Assembly: GCF_003205295.1 (NCBI RefSeq)
Contig: NZ_QJRP01000001.1
Span: 124,001-188,000, forward strand
Direction: 5' to 3'
Source of the DNA: Pseudomonas mosselii
GTDB lineage: Bacteria; Pseudomonadota; Gammaproteobacteria; Pseudomonadales; Pseudomonadaceae
DNA length: 64,000 nt
Shown piece by piece: positions 1-9,495 of the stretch; position 1 is the first letter of the stretch; every line of letters starts with the position of its first letter. The notes below the pieces were generated by a model. It had not been told where the DNA came from. It saw only the letters and a list, made by a program, of their open reading frames with translations, and did not search any database. The position numbers were made by a program, and so were the translations under genes.

Positions 1-713
1 CCGGCATCCTCGCCCTGGGCCAGTGGCAGGTCGAGGCGCGCCAGGGTCTGGCCGATCGGCCCGCTGGCCACGGCCTTGCCCTGTTCGAGCAGGACCAGGT
101 GGTCGGCCAGGCGCGCCACTTCGTCCTGGGCATGGCTGACGTAGATCAGCGGGATGTCCAGCTCGTCGTGCAGGCGCTCCAGGTACGGCAGGATCTCGCG
201 CTTGCGCGCGCTGTCGAGCGCAGCCAGCGGCTCGTCCATCAGCAGCAGCCGTGGGCTGCTGAGCAGGGCCCGGGCGATGCCGACCCGCTGCGCCTCGCCG
301 CCGGACAGGGTCGCCGGTTTGCGCGCCAGCAGGTGGCCGATGCCCAGCAGCTGGCAGGCCTGCTCCTGGCTGATCTTGCGCGCCTCGGGGGCGATGCGGC
401 GCCAGCCGAACTCGAGGTTGCCGCGCACCGACAGGTGCGGGAACAGGCTGGCTTCCTGGAACACGTAGCCGACCGGGCGTTGGTGCGGCGGGATGAAGTG
501 CCCGCGGGCGCTATCTTCCCAGACCTCGCCATTGACCTCGATGTAGGCGCTGGCGGCCCGCTCGAGGCCGGCAAGGCAGCGCAGGCATGAGGTCTTGCCC
601 GAGCCGGAATGGCCGAACAGGGCGCTGATGCCGCGTCCGGGCAGGTTCAGGTCGACGTTCAGGGTGAAGTCGTCACGCGCCAGTTTCAGGCGCGCCTGTA
701 TCGATGCGCTCAT
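1..713 (-). CDS. modC: Molybdate ABC transporter ATPase ModC (3' end cut by window edge)
   Basis: ATP-hydrolysing subunit of the high-affinity molybdate importer, acting on the cytoplasmic face with ModB. Reading from ATG at 713, the first 237 residues are visible. They show a Walker A loop GHSGSGKT near residue 35, a Q-loop ([10 protein letters not shown]), the signature [15 protein letters not shown], and Walker [14 protein letters not shown] followed by the switch His (YVSHAQDE). The signature has Ala where Arg is usual (SGGEAQRV). The C-terminal molybdate-sensing MOP domain would lie beyond the window, so its presence cannot be checked. The start is one base after the modB stop, so it is the last gene of modABC. 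Confidence 0.95.
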   Translation of the reverse strand, partial: MSASIQARLKLARDDFTLNVDLNLPGRGISALFGHSGSGKTSCLRCLAGLERAASAYIEVNGEVWEDSARGHFIPPHQRPVGYVFQEASLFPHLSVRGNLEFGWRRIAPEARKISQEQACQLLGIGHLLARKPATLSGGEAQRVGIARALLSSPRLLLMDEPLAALDSARKREILPYLERLHDELDIPLIYVSHAQDEVARLADHLVLLEQGKAVASGPIGQTLARLDLPLAQGEDA

Positions 714-714
714 G

Positions 715-1394
715 TCAGCTCCAGCCGGCCTTGCCACGGCGGCCGGCATAGAGCATCAGCAGCACCAGGAACGAGAATACCAGCATGGCCCCGGCCAGCC
801 AGTGCGCCTGGCTGTATTCCATGGCCTCGACGTGATCGAAGATCTGCACCGAGACCACGCGGGTCTTGTCGGGAATGTTGCCGCCGATCATCAGTACCAC
901 GCCGAACTCGCCCACGGTGTGGGCGAAGCCGAGGATGCTGGCGGTGACGAAGCCGGGGCGCGCCAGCGGCAGCACCACGTGGATGAAGGTATCCCACGGG
1001 CTGGCGCGCAGGGTGGCGGCCACCTCCAGCGGGCGCTGGCCGATGGCGCCGAAGGCGTTCTGCAGAGGCTGCACCACGAAGGGCATGGAGTACACCACCG
1101 AGCCGATCACCAGCCCGGTGAAGCTGAACACCACGCTGCCCAGGCCCAGGGACTGCGTGGCCTGGCCGATCCAGCCGTGGGGGCCGAGGGCCAGCAGCAG
1201 GTAGAAGCCGATCACGGTCGGTGGCAGCACCAGGGGCAAGGCCACCACCGCGCCAATTGGCCCGCGCAGCCAGGAGCGGGTGCGCGCCAGCCACCAGGCG
1301 ATGGGCGTGCCCAGCACCAGGAGGATGGCGGTGGTCAGGCTGGCCAGCTTGATGGTCAGCCAGATCGCGCCCAGGTCACTGGCGTCGAGCGGCA

Positions 1395-1395
<1 letters not shown>
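715..1395 (-). CDS. modB: Molybdate ABC transporter permease ModB
   Basis: Inner-membrane channel subunit of the molybdate importer. At 226 residues it has the family's usual length. Hydrophobic segments are visible throughout, including about residues 10-35, 45-70, 90-110 and 195-218. The BPD permease EAA-type loop lies near residues 125-150 ([14 protein letters not shown], then VVLPLARPG), where ModC docks. Its ATG shares one base with the modA stop (TGATG) and its stop is one base from the modC start, indicating tight translational coupling. Confidence 0.96.
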
Positions 1396-2249
<854 letters not shown>

Positions 2250-2256
2250 CTATGGG

Positions 2257-3321
2257 TCAGCTTTTTGTTGTCTGCCCGGCAATGGCCCGAGTCAGGTCGC
2301 CCGCTGGCATATGCCGCCCCAGGCGCAGCGCCTGTCCCGACCACAGGTTGCTGAAGTCGGCGTTGCCCTGTGGATCGGTGATCGCTCGCAGTGGCATCAG
2401 CGCGCCGCCGGCCAGAGGGAAGCGTGGGGCGAGGGGACTCATCGGCCCCAGTTCGCGCATCAGGCGGTTGTTGATGCCGCGGGCCGGACGACCGGTGAAC
2501 AGGTTGGTCAGGGCGGTATCGCTGGCGGACGCGCTGTCCAGGGCGCGGCGGTGCGCCGGGGACACCTTGGCTTCGGGGCAGAACAGGTACGCGGTGCCGA
2601 CCTGCACCGCCGAAGCCCCCAGGGCCAGGGCGGCGACCAGGCCGCGATGATCGCCGACACCACCCGCCGCGATCACCGGCAGCTTCACGGCATCGACCAC
2701 CTGGGGCACCAGGGCGAAGGTGCCGATCTGGCTGGTGATGTCGCTGCCGAGGAACATGCCGCGATGGCCGCCGGCCTCGTAGCCCATGGCGATGATCGCG
2801 TCGCAGCCGTGCTGCTCCAGCCACAGTGCTTCCTCCACCGTGGTGGCGCTGGACAGCACCTTGGCCCCGGTCGCCTTGACTCGCCGCAGCAACTGGGCCG
2901 CTGGCAGGCCGAAGTGGAAACTGACCACTTCCGGGCGCAGTTCCTCCACCAGCTGGCAGCTCAGTTCGTCAAAGGGCGCGCGGTTGGACACCGGCGTCGG
3001 CGCCTCGAAATCCGCGCCAACTTCCTCGTAGTAGGGCTTGAGCGCCTGCTTCCAGCGGGCATCGCGCTCGGGGTCGGGCGCCGGCGGCTGGTGACAGAAG
3101 AAGTTCAGGTTGAGCGGGCCCTGGCAGGCTGCGCGGAAAACCTCGATCTCGCCGCGCACCTGCTCGGCGCTGAGCATGGCGCAGGGCAGGGCGCCCAGGC
3201 CGCCGGCGTTGCCGACGGCAATGCCCATGGCCGAACCGCTGGCGCCGGCCATGGGCGCCTGGAGAATGGGCAACTCGATACCCAGCAGGTCGAGGATGCG
3301 ACGGTCTTGCCAGGTGCTCAT
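2257..3321 (-). CDS. Nitronate monooxygenase family FMN enzyme
   Basis: Member of the 2-nitropropane dioxygenase/nitronate monooxygenase family of FMN TIM-barrel enzymes, which oxidise alkyl nitronates such as propionate 3-nitronate. The 354-residue length fits. Visible family features are the N-terminal PILQAPMAGASG, the glycine-rich FMN phosphate segments VIAAGGVGDHRG and ASAVQVGTAYL, and the region GYEAGGHRGMFLG, which holds the usual catalytic His (EAGGH). An AAGGAG ribosome site precedes the ATG. Physiological substrate unknown; a related fatty-acid enoyl reductase role is less likely. Confidence 0.85.
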   Translation of the reverse strand: MSTWQDRRILDLLGIELPILQAPMAGASGSAMGIAVGNAGGLGALPCAMLSAEQVRGEIEVFRAACQGPLNLNFFCHQPPAPDPERDARWKQALKPYYEEVGADFEAPTPVSNRAPFDELSCQLVEELRPEVVSFHFGLPAAQLLRRVKATGAKVLSSATTVEEALWLEQHGCDAIIAMGYEAGGHRGMFLGSDITSQIGTFALVPQVVDAVKLPVIAAGGVGDHRGLVAALALGASAVQVGTAYLFCPEAKVSPAHRRALDSASASDTALTNLFTGRPARGINNRLMRELGPMSPLAPRFPLAGGALMPLRAITDPQGNADFSNLWSGQALRLGRHMPAGDLTRAIAGQTTKS

Positions 3322-3355
3322 GGGCGACTCCTTGAGTGCGGGGCGTGCTGCGTGG

Positions 3356-3526
3356 TTACAAGGCCTTGCTGACCTGGATGTCGCTGATCTTGTCGGCGTC
3401 TTCGCCGTGGATCTTGCGCAGGGCTTGCTGCGCCTGCTCGAGGGAGGCGTCGGGCATCTGGGCGAAGTCCCAGCGGCGTTCGCCGTCGAGCTTGTACTTG
3501 ATCACGTACTTGATGGTCTGGGTCAT
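3356..3526 (-). CDS. Small conserved protein, 56 aa, function unknown
   Basis: Short gene encoding 56 residues beginning MTQTIKYVIKYKLDGERRWD and ending with SKAL. It is charged and soluble, with no signal or membrane segment. The first third looks like a beta hairpin and the middle (SLEQAQQALRKIH) an amphipathic helix. It sits 15 bp downstream of the DUF1883-type gene on the same strand, so the two are probably cotranscribed. I do not recognise a function. Confidence 0.7.
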   Translation of the reverse strand: MTQTIKYVIKYKLDGERRWDFAQMPDASLEQAQQALRKIHGEDADKISDIQVSKAL

Positions 3527-3541
3527 GCGGCTATCCGAGTG

Positions 3542-3844
3542 TTATCCGAGTTTCGACGACGAGCGACGAATGATCTTGATCTTGTGGCTGAGGGACGGCT
3601 TGCGCGTCACCGAGATCGGGCGGGTGGTCACGGTGTCGATGGTGATGTTCCAGAAACCGGTGCTGGGCACGGTGATCTTCGCCGGGAAGCGCTCGAAGTG
3701 GCCGCCGTGGTAGGTATGGCGCCCGCCATTCTTGAAGCTGCGGAAGTTGGCGTCGTTCATCAGGCGGATGTTGCAGCGCTGGGAGCACTCGATGACGACG
3801 ATGTCGTCCTCGTTCAGGTGCTCGCGCTGGTGTACGAATTTCAT
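3542..3844 (-). CDS. DUF1883-type small protein
   Basis: 100-residue protein resembling the DUF1883 family. The start MKFVHQREHL is preferred because GGAG lies 6 bp before the ATG; an upstream in-frame start at 3889 has no such site. The sequence is mostly beta-strand-like, with a basic tail (HKIKIIRRSSSKLG). The patch HTYHGGHFERFP is His/Gly rich. No catalytic motif is evident. In some bacteria this domain is attached to TIR or other modules, but here it stands alone beside a 56-residue partner. Confidence 0.75.
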   Translation of the reverse strand: MKFVHQREHLNEDDIVVIECSQRCNIRLMNDANFRSFKNGGRHTYHGGHFERFPAKITVPSTGFWNITIDTVTTRPISVTRKPSLSHKIKIIRRSSSKLG

Positions 3845-4007
3845 GGGGTGCTCCGCAAGGATTGGTTCAGCAAACGCGAAAGATACCACGATGTGAGGTT
3901 ACACTTGCGCCCGGGCTGGCCCGGCCAAGGAGATTTCTGCCAGACGTGGGAGCAAAACCGCCTGGATGTGGTCAGAGGATGACTTTGCAGATGCTGGAGA
4001 GATGTGG

Positions 4008-4367
4008 ATGAAATGGGTAGTAGCCGCGGTATCGCTGGCGTTGGGTGGCTGTGTCAGCGTGACGGAGCTCGAGCAGTCCCACGCGACGCTGGATGTGATC
4101 TCCGGCAAGACGCCGCGTGAGTATGCCGACTGTGTAAAGGACAAGTTGGCCGATACGCGTGATCCCTTGCAGGAAGAGGTGCGGGGCGATGGCCTGCGCC
4201 TGACCGTGCCGCAGAAACTGTCGTCCGGTGTTGGCCCGGCGGCGTTGTTCGATATCGACAAGCGCGGCAGCGGCAGCGCGATCAAGGTGTATGAGCGGCT
4301 GAACAACTTCCCGTTGCGCCTGGGCGATGTGCGTACTTCGGCGACCCAATGCATCTCCGGTTCTTGA
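4008..4367 (+). CDS. Putative lipoprotein, 119 aa
   Basis: Predicted lipoprotein. The N-terminus MKWVVAAVSLALGGC is a short type II signal with a lipobox LGGC (Cys15), followed by about 105 soluble residues. The start at 4008 has GGAG about 8 bp upstream; the in-frame ATG at 4002 lies too close to it. Residue +2 after the Cys is Val, with no Asp retention signal, so outer-membrane sorting is expected. I do not recognise the mature domain. Its nearest forward neighbours are the cytochrome genes 145 bp downstream. Confidence 0.75.
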   Translation: MKWVVAAVSLALGGCVSVTELEQSHATLDVISGKTPREYADCVKDKLADTRDPLQEEVRGDGLRLTVPQKLSSGVGPAALFDIDKRGSGSAIKVYERLNNFPLRLGDVRTSATQCISGS

Positions 4368-4426
4368 TCCAGCTCAGTTAATCGGCAATTAGCTGGCGGT
4401 TTGCCACTTTCCTTCCCGGTGACGCG

Positions 4427-4456
4427 TTGTCGCACGCTGGGGAATAGGCCTAGTAT
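4427..4456 (+). promoter_or_regulatory. Possible sigma-70 promoter for the cytochrome pair
   Basis: TTGTCG at 4427-4432 and TAGTAT at 4451-4456 are separated by 18 bp and precede the cytochrome gene by about 55 bp. This is a motif match only; other spacings are possible. Confidence 0.4.
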
Positions 4457-4461
4457 TTCTG

Positions 4462-4480
4462 GGCTTATATCGTTTAAGCC
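4462..4480. promoter_or_regulatory. Inverted repeat near the tsdB-like start
   Basis: GGCTTA and TAAGCC (6-bp perfect arms) flank a 7-bp spacer just downstream of the candidate -10. It is placed like an operator for a repressor that responds to the cytochrome substrate. No regulator gene is adjacent, so the assignment is tentative. Confidence 0.35.
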
Positions 4481-4512
4481 TAAGCTTATAACAAGGAAAT
4501 GGAGCCTCCGTG

Positions 4513-5163
4513 ATGAAACCCCTGAGCCATGTCCTGATCGGCAGTTTGCTGATCCTGGCCTGGCCCTCGGCGCACGCTGCCGATGGCCAGAAGATCTTCA
4601 ACCAGGGCGGGCAGAACCCCGCCGCCATGGCCTGCCTGGGCTGCCATGGCGCCGACGGCAAAGGTATCGCCGCCGCCGGCTTTCCCCGCCTCGCCGGCTT
4701 GCCTGCCGGTTACCTCAGCAAGCAATTGCACGACTTTCGCAATGGCAGCCGCAAGCAGGCGGTGATGGAACCGCTGGCCAAGGCCCTGGATGATGCCGAG
4801 ATAGAGGCGGTCAGTGCCTACCTGGCCAAGCTGCCGGCCGATGCCGCAGCGGACACGCGTCGCCAGCAGATCGCCAACGATCCGGTGACCCGCCTGGCGA
4901 TCTACGGCGACTGGAACCGTATGATCCCCGGTTGCGTGCAGTGCCACGGCCCGGGCGGCAGCGGCATCGGCGAGCACTTCCCGCCGCTGGCCGGGCAGCC
5001 TGCCGGTTACCTGGTGGCGCAACTCAATGCCTGGCGCGATGGCAGCCGCAGCAACGATCCCAACCAGTTGATGGTCAACGTGGCCAAGGCGATGACCGAT
5101 GCCGAGGTCAAGGCGGTCGCCGACTACTTCGCCCAACCGGCCAGCCAGGAGGTCAAGCCATGA
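4513..5163 (+). CDS. tsdB: Dihaem cytochrome c4-like protein, TsdB-type
   Basis: Periplasmic dihaem cytochrome c with a Sec signal (to about AHA|ADGQ) and two CXXCH haem sites, CLGCH near residue 41 and CVQCH near residue 141, in two homologous halves. Each half repeats an LAG-PAGYL segment, as in cytochrome c4. It overlaps the next dihaem gene by ATGA. In Pseudomonas stutzeri a cytochrome of this kind (TsdB) precedes thiosulfate dehydrogenase TsdA and takes its electrons, so I infer that role. Starts GTG 4510 and ATG 4513 are both possible; GGAG fits the ATG slightly better. Confidence 0.7.
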   Translation: MKPLSHVLIGSLLILAWPSAHAADGQKIFNQGGQNPAAMACLGCHGADGKGIAAAGFPRLAGLPAGYLSKQLHDFRNGSRKQAVMEPLAKALDDAEIEAVSAYLAKLPADAAADTRRQQIANDPVTRLAIYGDWNRMIPGCVQCHGPGGSGIGEHFPPLAGQPAGYLVAQLNAWRDGSRSNDPNQLMVNVAKAMTDAEVKAVADYFAQPASQEVKP

Positions 5164-6071
5164 AAGTCCTGATGCCAACCCTGCTGCTGGCGATGGGCAC
5201 TGCCCAGGCCACCCCCATCGCCATGGAAGACCAGTCACAGCTCAAGGTCCCGGGGGTGCAGGCCGCTCCGCAGTTCGTGCCGCCCGCGGAAAGCGCCATC
5301 CCGGACAATGCCTTCGGCAAGATGGTCCGTGAAGGCCACGCGCTGTTCGTCGATACCCGTCGACTGATGCCCGACGCCGTCGGCAACGGCATGAACTGCA
5401 GCAACTGCCACCTCGATCAGGGGCGCATGCCGCATTCCGCGCCGCTCTGGGGCGCCTACCCGATGTATCCGGCTTATCGCAAGAAGAACGACAAGGTCAA
5501 CACCTTCGCCGAGCGCATCCAGGGCTGCTTCACCTTCAGCATGAACGGCAAGCCGCCGGCGGCCGACAGCCCGCAGATGACGGCGCTGAGCGTCTATGCC
5601 TACTGGTTGTCGACCCAGGCGCCGACAGGCGTGGAGATCGCCGGTCGCGGCTATCCGGAAGTGCCCAAGCCCGAAGGGGGGTACGACTTCAAGCGTGGCA
5701 AGCAGGTGTACGACACGCAATGCGCGATCTGCCACGGCAGCAATGGCGAAGGGCAGAAGGTGGCCGGTGAATATGTGATGCCGCCGCTGTGGGGCAAGGA
5801 TTCCTACAACTGGGGCGCCGGCATGCACCGAATCAATACCGCGGCGTCGTTCATCAAGTACAACATGCCACTGGGCAAGCCCGGCAGCCTGAGCGACCAG
5901 CAGGCCTGGGACGTGGCGGCCTGGATCAACCGCCATGAGCGGCCGCAGGATCCGCGGCTGGTCGAAGGCTCGATCGAGAAGACCCGGCTGAAGTTCCATG
6001 CCAACGACGGGGTCAACCTGTATGGGCAGAAGGTCGATGGCGTGCTGATCGGACAGGGGATCGGCGGCTGA
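5160..6071 (+). CDS. tsdA: Dihaem cytochrome c, probable thiosulfate dehydrogenase TsdA
   Basis: 303-residue periplasmic dihaem cytochrome with a signal peptide to about residue 18 and haem sites CSNCH (80-84) and CAICH (188-192). Between them lies ERIQGCFTFSMNGKP with an extra Cys at 123. TsdA enzymes carry a conserved Cys here as the unusual axial ligand of the first haem, the site of thiosulfate oxidation to tetrathionate. KYNMPLG (Met236) could supply the ligand of the second haem. Its start overlaps the tsdB-like stop. The alternative is a SoxA- or c-type cytochrome of other function; the Cys and the partner gene favour TsdA. Confidence 0.7.
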   Translation: MKVLMPTLLLAMGTAQATPIAMEDQSQLKVPGVQAAPQFVPPAESAIPDNAFGKMVREGHALFVDTRRLMPDAVGNGMNCSNCHLDQGRMPHSAPLWGAYPMYPAYRKKNDKVNTFAERIQGCFTFSMNGKPPAADSPQMTALSVYAYWLSTQAPTGVEIAGRGYPEVPKPEGGYDFKRGKQVYDTQCAICHGSNGEGQKVAGEYVMPPLWGKDSYNWGAGMHRINTAASFIKYNMPLGKPGSLSDQQAWDVAAWINRHERPQDPRLVEGSIEKTRLKFHANDGVNLYGQKVDGVLIGQGIGG

Positions 6072-6078
6072 TTCGACG

Positions 6079-6144
6079 TCATCGCGGGACATCTTAGTGC
6101 CCCGCGATGATGCCGCCAGGCGCTTAATATTCACGCCCTGGCGG
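6079..6144. other. Two hairpins between tsdA-like gene and galU
   Basis: A perfect 10-bp stem (TCATCGCGGG/CCCGCGATGA, 6079-6110) is followed at once by an 8-bp stem (CCGCCAGG/CCTGGCGG, 6113-6144). Neither has a T-run, so they are not standard intrinsic terminators. They may protect the 3' end of the cytochrome mRNA or be REP-like. Confidence 0.5.
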
Positions 6145-6265
6145 AACTATCTACACTGGAATATCTCTATGATGGCATCGGCCAGCGCGGGGGGCATTGT
6201 AAGGTGACTGCCGCGTGATTAGACTGCGCCGAATTTCGTACGCAAAGCCCTTGTTAAGGACGTAT

Positions 6266-7105
6266 ATGATCAAAAAATGCTTGTTCCCGGCAGCCGGTTA
6301 CGGCACCCGCTTCCTGCCCGCTACCAAAGCCATGCCCAAGGAAATGCTGCCGGTGGTCAACAAGCCACTGATCCAGTATGGCGTCGAAGAAGCGCTGGAC
6401 GCCGGCCTCAACGAGATCTCCATCGTTACCGGTCGTGGCAAGCGTGCCCTGGAAGACCACTTCGACATCAGCTACGAGCTGGAAAACCAGATCAAGGGTA
6501 CCGACAAGGAAAAATACCTGGTCGGCATCCGTCGACTGCTCGACGAGTGCTCGTTCTCCTACACCCGCCAGACCGAAATGAAAGGCCTGGGCCACGCGAT
6601 CCTCACCGGCCGTCCGCTGATCGGCGACGAGCCGTTTGCCGTGGTGCTGGCCGACGATCTGTGCGTCAACCCGGAAGGCGATGGCGTTTTGACCCAGATG
6701 GTCAAGCTGTTCAAGCAGTACCGCTGCTCGATCGTTGCCATCCAGGAAGTCGACCCGCAGGAAACCAACAAGTACGGCGTGATCGCCGGCGAAATGATCC
6801 GTGACGACATCTACCGTGTGACCAACATGGTCGAGAAACCGGCCCCCGAGGACGCGCCTTCGAACCTTGCGATCATCGGCCGATACATCCTGACGCCGGA
6901 CATCTTCGACATCATCCAGAACACCCAGCCTGGCAAGGGCGGTGAAATCCAGATCACCGACGCCCTGCTGCAGCAGGCCAAGGATGGCTGTGTAATCGCC
7001 TACAAGTTCAAGGGCAAGCGTTTCGACTGCGGTGGCGCTGAAGGTTACATCGACGCGACCAACTTCTGTTTCGAGAACTACTACAAGACCGGCAAGGCGT
7101 ACTGA
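6266..7105 (+). CDS. galU: UTP-glucose-1-phosphate uridylyltransferase GalU
   Basis: Makes UDP-glucose from UTP and glucose-1-phosphate in the cytoplasm, feeding LPS core, exopolysaccharide and trehalose synthesis. The 279 residues carry the nucleotidyltransferase signature AAGYGTRFLPATKAMPKEML at residues 8-27, VLADDL for metal binding and VEKP around residue 190. The start is MIKKCLFPAAG, with AAGGA 5 bp upstream. It is monocistronic: a strong terminator follows. Confidence 0.97.
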   Translation: MIKKCLFPAAGYGTRFLPATKAMPKEMLPVVNKPLIQYGVEEALDAGLNEISIVTGRGKRALEDHFDISYELENQIKGTDKEKYLVGIRRLLDECSFSYTRQTEMKGLGHAILTGRPLIGDEPFAVVLADDLCVNPEGDGVLTQMVKLFKQYRCSIVAIQEVDPQETNKYGVIAGEMIRDDIYRVTNMVEKPAPEDAPSNLAIIGRYILTPDIFDIIQNTQPGKGGEIQITDALLQQAKDGCVIAYKFKGKRFDCGGAEGYIDATNFCFENYYKTGKAY

Positions 7106-7124
7106 TACGCCAGGCAAGTCCGAG

Positions 7125-7150
7125 AGCCACCCCACGGGGTGGCTTTTTTG
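7125..7150 (+). terminator. Intrinsic terminator after galU
   Basis: AGCCACCCC and GGGGTGGCT form a 9-bp stem with a 2-base loop, followed by TTTTTTG. Confidence 0.9.
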
Positions 7151-7202
7151 TTTGCGGCGGCCAACGGCGCTATGCTGGGCGCCTGCCTAGGAGACTGAAT
7201 AC

Positions 7203-8558
7203 ATGGCCTACGATTTTGATCTGTTCGTGATTGGCGCCGGTTCCGGCGGTGTGCGCGCGGCACGGTTCGCCGCCGGGTTCGGCGCCAGGGTGGCGGTGGC
7301 CGAAAGCCGCTACCTCGGCGGTACCTGCGTCAACGTCGGTTGCGTGCCGAAGAAGTTGCTGGTGTACGGCGCGCATGTCGCCGATGAGCTGGAACAGGCC
7401 GCGGGCTTTGGCTGGACCCTGGAAGAGGGGCACTTCGACTGGGGCACGCTGATCGCCAACAAGAACCGTGAGATCGAGCGCCTCAACGGCATCTACCGCA
7501 ACCTGTTGGTCAACAGCGGAGTGACCCTGCTGCAGGGCCATGCGCGCCTGACCGGTGCCCACGAGGTGGAAGTCGAAGGCCAGCGCTATAGCGCCGAGCA
7601 CATCCTCATCGCCACCGGCGGCTGGCCGCAGGTGCCGGACATCCCCGGCAAGGAGCTGGCGATCACCTCCAACGAAGCGTTCTACCTCAAGGACCTGCCG
7701 CGCCGGGTACTGGTAGTGGGCGGTGGCTACATCGCCGTGGAGTTCGCCGGTATCTTCCAGGGCCTGGGCGCCGACACCACGCTGCTGTACCGCGGCGAGC
7801 TGTTCCTGCGCGGCTTCGACGGTTCGGTGCGCACGCACTTGAAGGAGGAGCTGGAAAAGCGCGGCATGAACCTTGAGTTCAACGCCGATATCCAGCGCAT
7901 CGACAAGCTCGACGACGCCAGCCTGAAGGCCACCCTCAAGGACGGTCGCGAGCTCGTTGCCGACTGCATCTTCTACGCCACCGGGCGCCGGCCGATGCTG
8001 GACAACCTGGGCCTGGAGAACACCGGGGTGGAGCTGGACCCGCGTGGTTTCATCCGTGTCGACGAGCAGTACCAGACCACCGAGCCGTCGATCATTGCCA
8101 TTGGTGACGTCATCGGCCGCGTGCAGCTCACCCCCGTTGCCCTGGCCGAAGGCATGGCCGTGGCCCGGCGCCTGTTCAAACCCGAGCAGTACCGCACGGT
8201 CGACTACCAGAACATCCCGACCGCGGTGTTCAGTCAGCCGCCGATCGGCACCGTGGGCCTGACCGAGGAACAGGCGCTGGCCGCCGGGCACAAGGTGCAG
8301 ATCTTCGAGAGCCGCTTCCGGGCGATGAAGCTGACCCTCACCGATATCCAGGAAAAGACCCTGATGAAGCTGGTGGTCGATGCCGACACCGACAAGGTGC
8401 TGGGCTGCCACATGGTCGGGCCGGATGCCGGCGAGATCATCCAGGGCCTGGGGATTGCCCTGAAGGCGGGGGCGACCAAGCAGCAGTTCGACGAGACCAT
8501 CGGCGTGCACCCGACCGCCGCGGAAGAGTTCGTGACCATGCGAACCGTAACCCGCTGA
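7203..8558 (+). CDS. gor: Glutathione-disulfide reductase
   Basis: FAD flavoenzyme that regenerates glutathione from its disulfide with NADPH. The 451-residue length matches the family. FAD-binding [10 protein letters not shown] lies at residues 11-20, the redox pair Cys42/Cys47 in [13 protein letters not shown], the NADPH Rossmann motif [11 protein letters not shown] near residue 177, and the C-terminal dimer-interface motif HPTAAEEF with the catalytic His-Glu pair. It is separated from galU by a terminator and from ahpC by a REP pair. Together with ahpCF it makes this stretch an oxidative-stress neighbourhood. Confidence 0.96.
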   Translation: MAYDFDLFVIGAGSGGVRAARFAAGFGARVAVAESRYLGGTCVNVGCVPKKLLVYGAHVADELEQAAGFGWTLEEGHFDWGTLIANKNREIERLNGIYRNLLVNSGVTLLQGHARLTGAHEVEVEGQRYSAEHILIATGGWPQVPDIPGKELAITSNEAFYLKDLPRRVLVVGGGYIAVEFAGIFQGLGADTTLLYRGELFLRGFDGSVRTHLKEELEKRGMNLEFNADIQRIDKLDDASLKATLKDGRELVADCIFYATGRRPMLDNLGLENTGVELDPRGFIRVDEQYQTTEPSIIAIGDVIGRVQLTPVALAEGMAVARRLFKPEQYRTVDYQNIPTAVFSQPPIGTVGLTEEQALAAGHKVQIFESRFRAMKLTLTDIQEKTLMKLVVDADTDKVLGCHMVGPDAGEIIQGLGIALKAGATKQQFDETIGVHPTAAEEFVTMRTVTR

Positions 8559-8573
8559 TACGCGTTATCCCAG

Positions 8574-8639
8574 ATCGCGGGGCAAGCCCGCTCTCACGCC
8601 CAGTTACCTTCTGGCGTGGGAGCGGGCTTGCCCCGCGAT
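8574..8639. repeat. REP pair (GCAAGCCCGCTC type)
   Basis: 27-bp arms at 8574-8600 and 8613-8639 are inverted with one mismatch. The core is ATCGCGGGGCAAGCCCGCTC. It lies between gor and ahpC and could terminate or stabilise gor mRNA. Confidence 0.85.
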
Positions 8640-8807
8640 GTTTTTTGCTCCCCGCAATCCTTTGCTCAGCCCAATCCCTTCTATTAATAATCCCGCCTTA
8701 TAGCCAAAACCAATCACCAGCATGAGCTTTGCCAATGAGCCTTCGAGGGGACCAGCGGTTAGGATTCTCTCCGTCAACCGATTTCAACCCATGAAGGAGC
8801 GTCTCTC

Positions 8808-9371
8808 ATGCCAATCATCAACAGCCAGGTCAAACCGTTCAACGCCACCGCTTTCCACAATGGCGAATTCGTCCAGGTCAGCGAAGCCGACCTCAAAGGC
8901 AAGTGGTCCGTCGTGTTCTTCTACCCGGCCGACTTCACCTTCGTCTGCCCGACCGAACTGGGTGACCTTGCTGACAACTACGCCGAGTTCCAGAAGCTGG
9001 GCGTGGAAATCTACGGTGTGTCCACCGACACCCACTTCACCCACAAAGCCTGGCACGACACCTCGGACACCATCGGCAAGATCAAGTACCCGCTGATCGG
9101 TGACCCGACCCACGTCATCTCGCGCAACTTCGACGTGCTGATCGAAGAAGCCGGCCTGGCCGATCGCGGTACCTTCGTGATCAACCCGGAAGGTCAGATC
9201 AAGATCGTTGAAATCAACGACGGCGGTGTAGGCCGTGACGCCAGCGAGCTGCTGCGCAAGGTCAAGGCTGCCCAGTACGTTGCCGCCCACCCAGGCGAAG
9301 TGTGCCCGGCCAAGTGGAAAGAAGGCGAAGCCACCCTCGCTCCGTCGCTGGACCTGGTCGGCAAGATTTAA
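8808..9371 (+). CDS. ahpC: Alkyl hydroperoxide reductase peroxiredoxin AhpC
   Basis: Typical 2-Cys peroxiredoxin that reduces H2O2, organic peroxides and peroxynitrite. The 187 residues carry the peroxidatic Cys47 in FTFVCPTEL and the resolving Cys166 in [10 protein letters not shown]. The reductant partner AhpF is encoded 124 bp downstream beyond a hairpin. GAAGGAG precedes the start by about 10 bp. OxyR control is usual for this gene, but I could not make out a convincing OxyR site in the 167 bp upstream. Confidence 0.97.
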   Translation: MPIINSQVKPFNATAFHNGEFVQVSEADLKGKWSVVFFYPADFTFVCPTELGDLADNYAEFQKLGVEIYGVSTDTHFTHKAWHDTSDTIGKIKYPLIGDPTHVISRNFDVLIEEAGLADRGTFVINPEGQIKIVEINDGGVGRDASELLRKVKAAQYVAAHPGEVCPAKWKEGEATLAPSLDLVGKI

Positions 9372-9430
9372 GGCCATGCGTCAGATGCGGGCGGTGAGCA
9401 ACCGCCACTTCTAAGTTGTCACCGCCCCGT

Positions 9431-9464
9431 AAAAACGCCCGGGCGATCTCGCCTGGGCGTTTTT
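9431..9464. terminator. Bidirectional-type hairpin between ahpC and ahpF
   Basis: AAAAACGCCC at 9431 pairs with GGGCGTTTTT, with an inner GGCGA/CGCC stem. The T-run lies downstream of ahpC. It would terminate most ahpC transcripts and leave ahpF lower by read-through or a separate promoter, consistent with the peroxiredoxin being needed in excess. Confidence 0.85.
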
Positions 9465-9495
9465 GTATCCGAGTTTTGATAAAGGAATCGCCCGT

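Noticed and set aside
8660..8720. OxyR box upstream of ahpC
   Set aside because: A CTAT and an ATAG are present but 15 bp apart rather than in the ATAG-N7-CTAT arrangement, so I could not support it.
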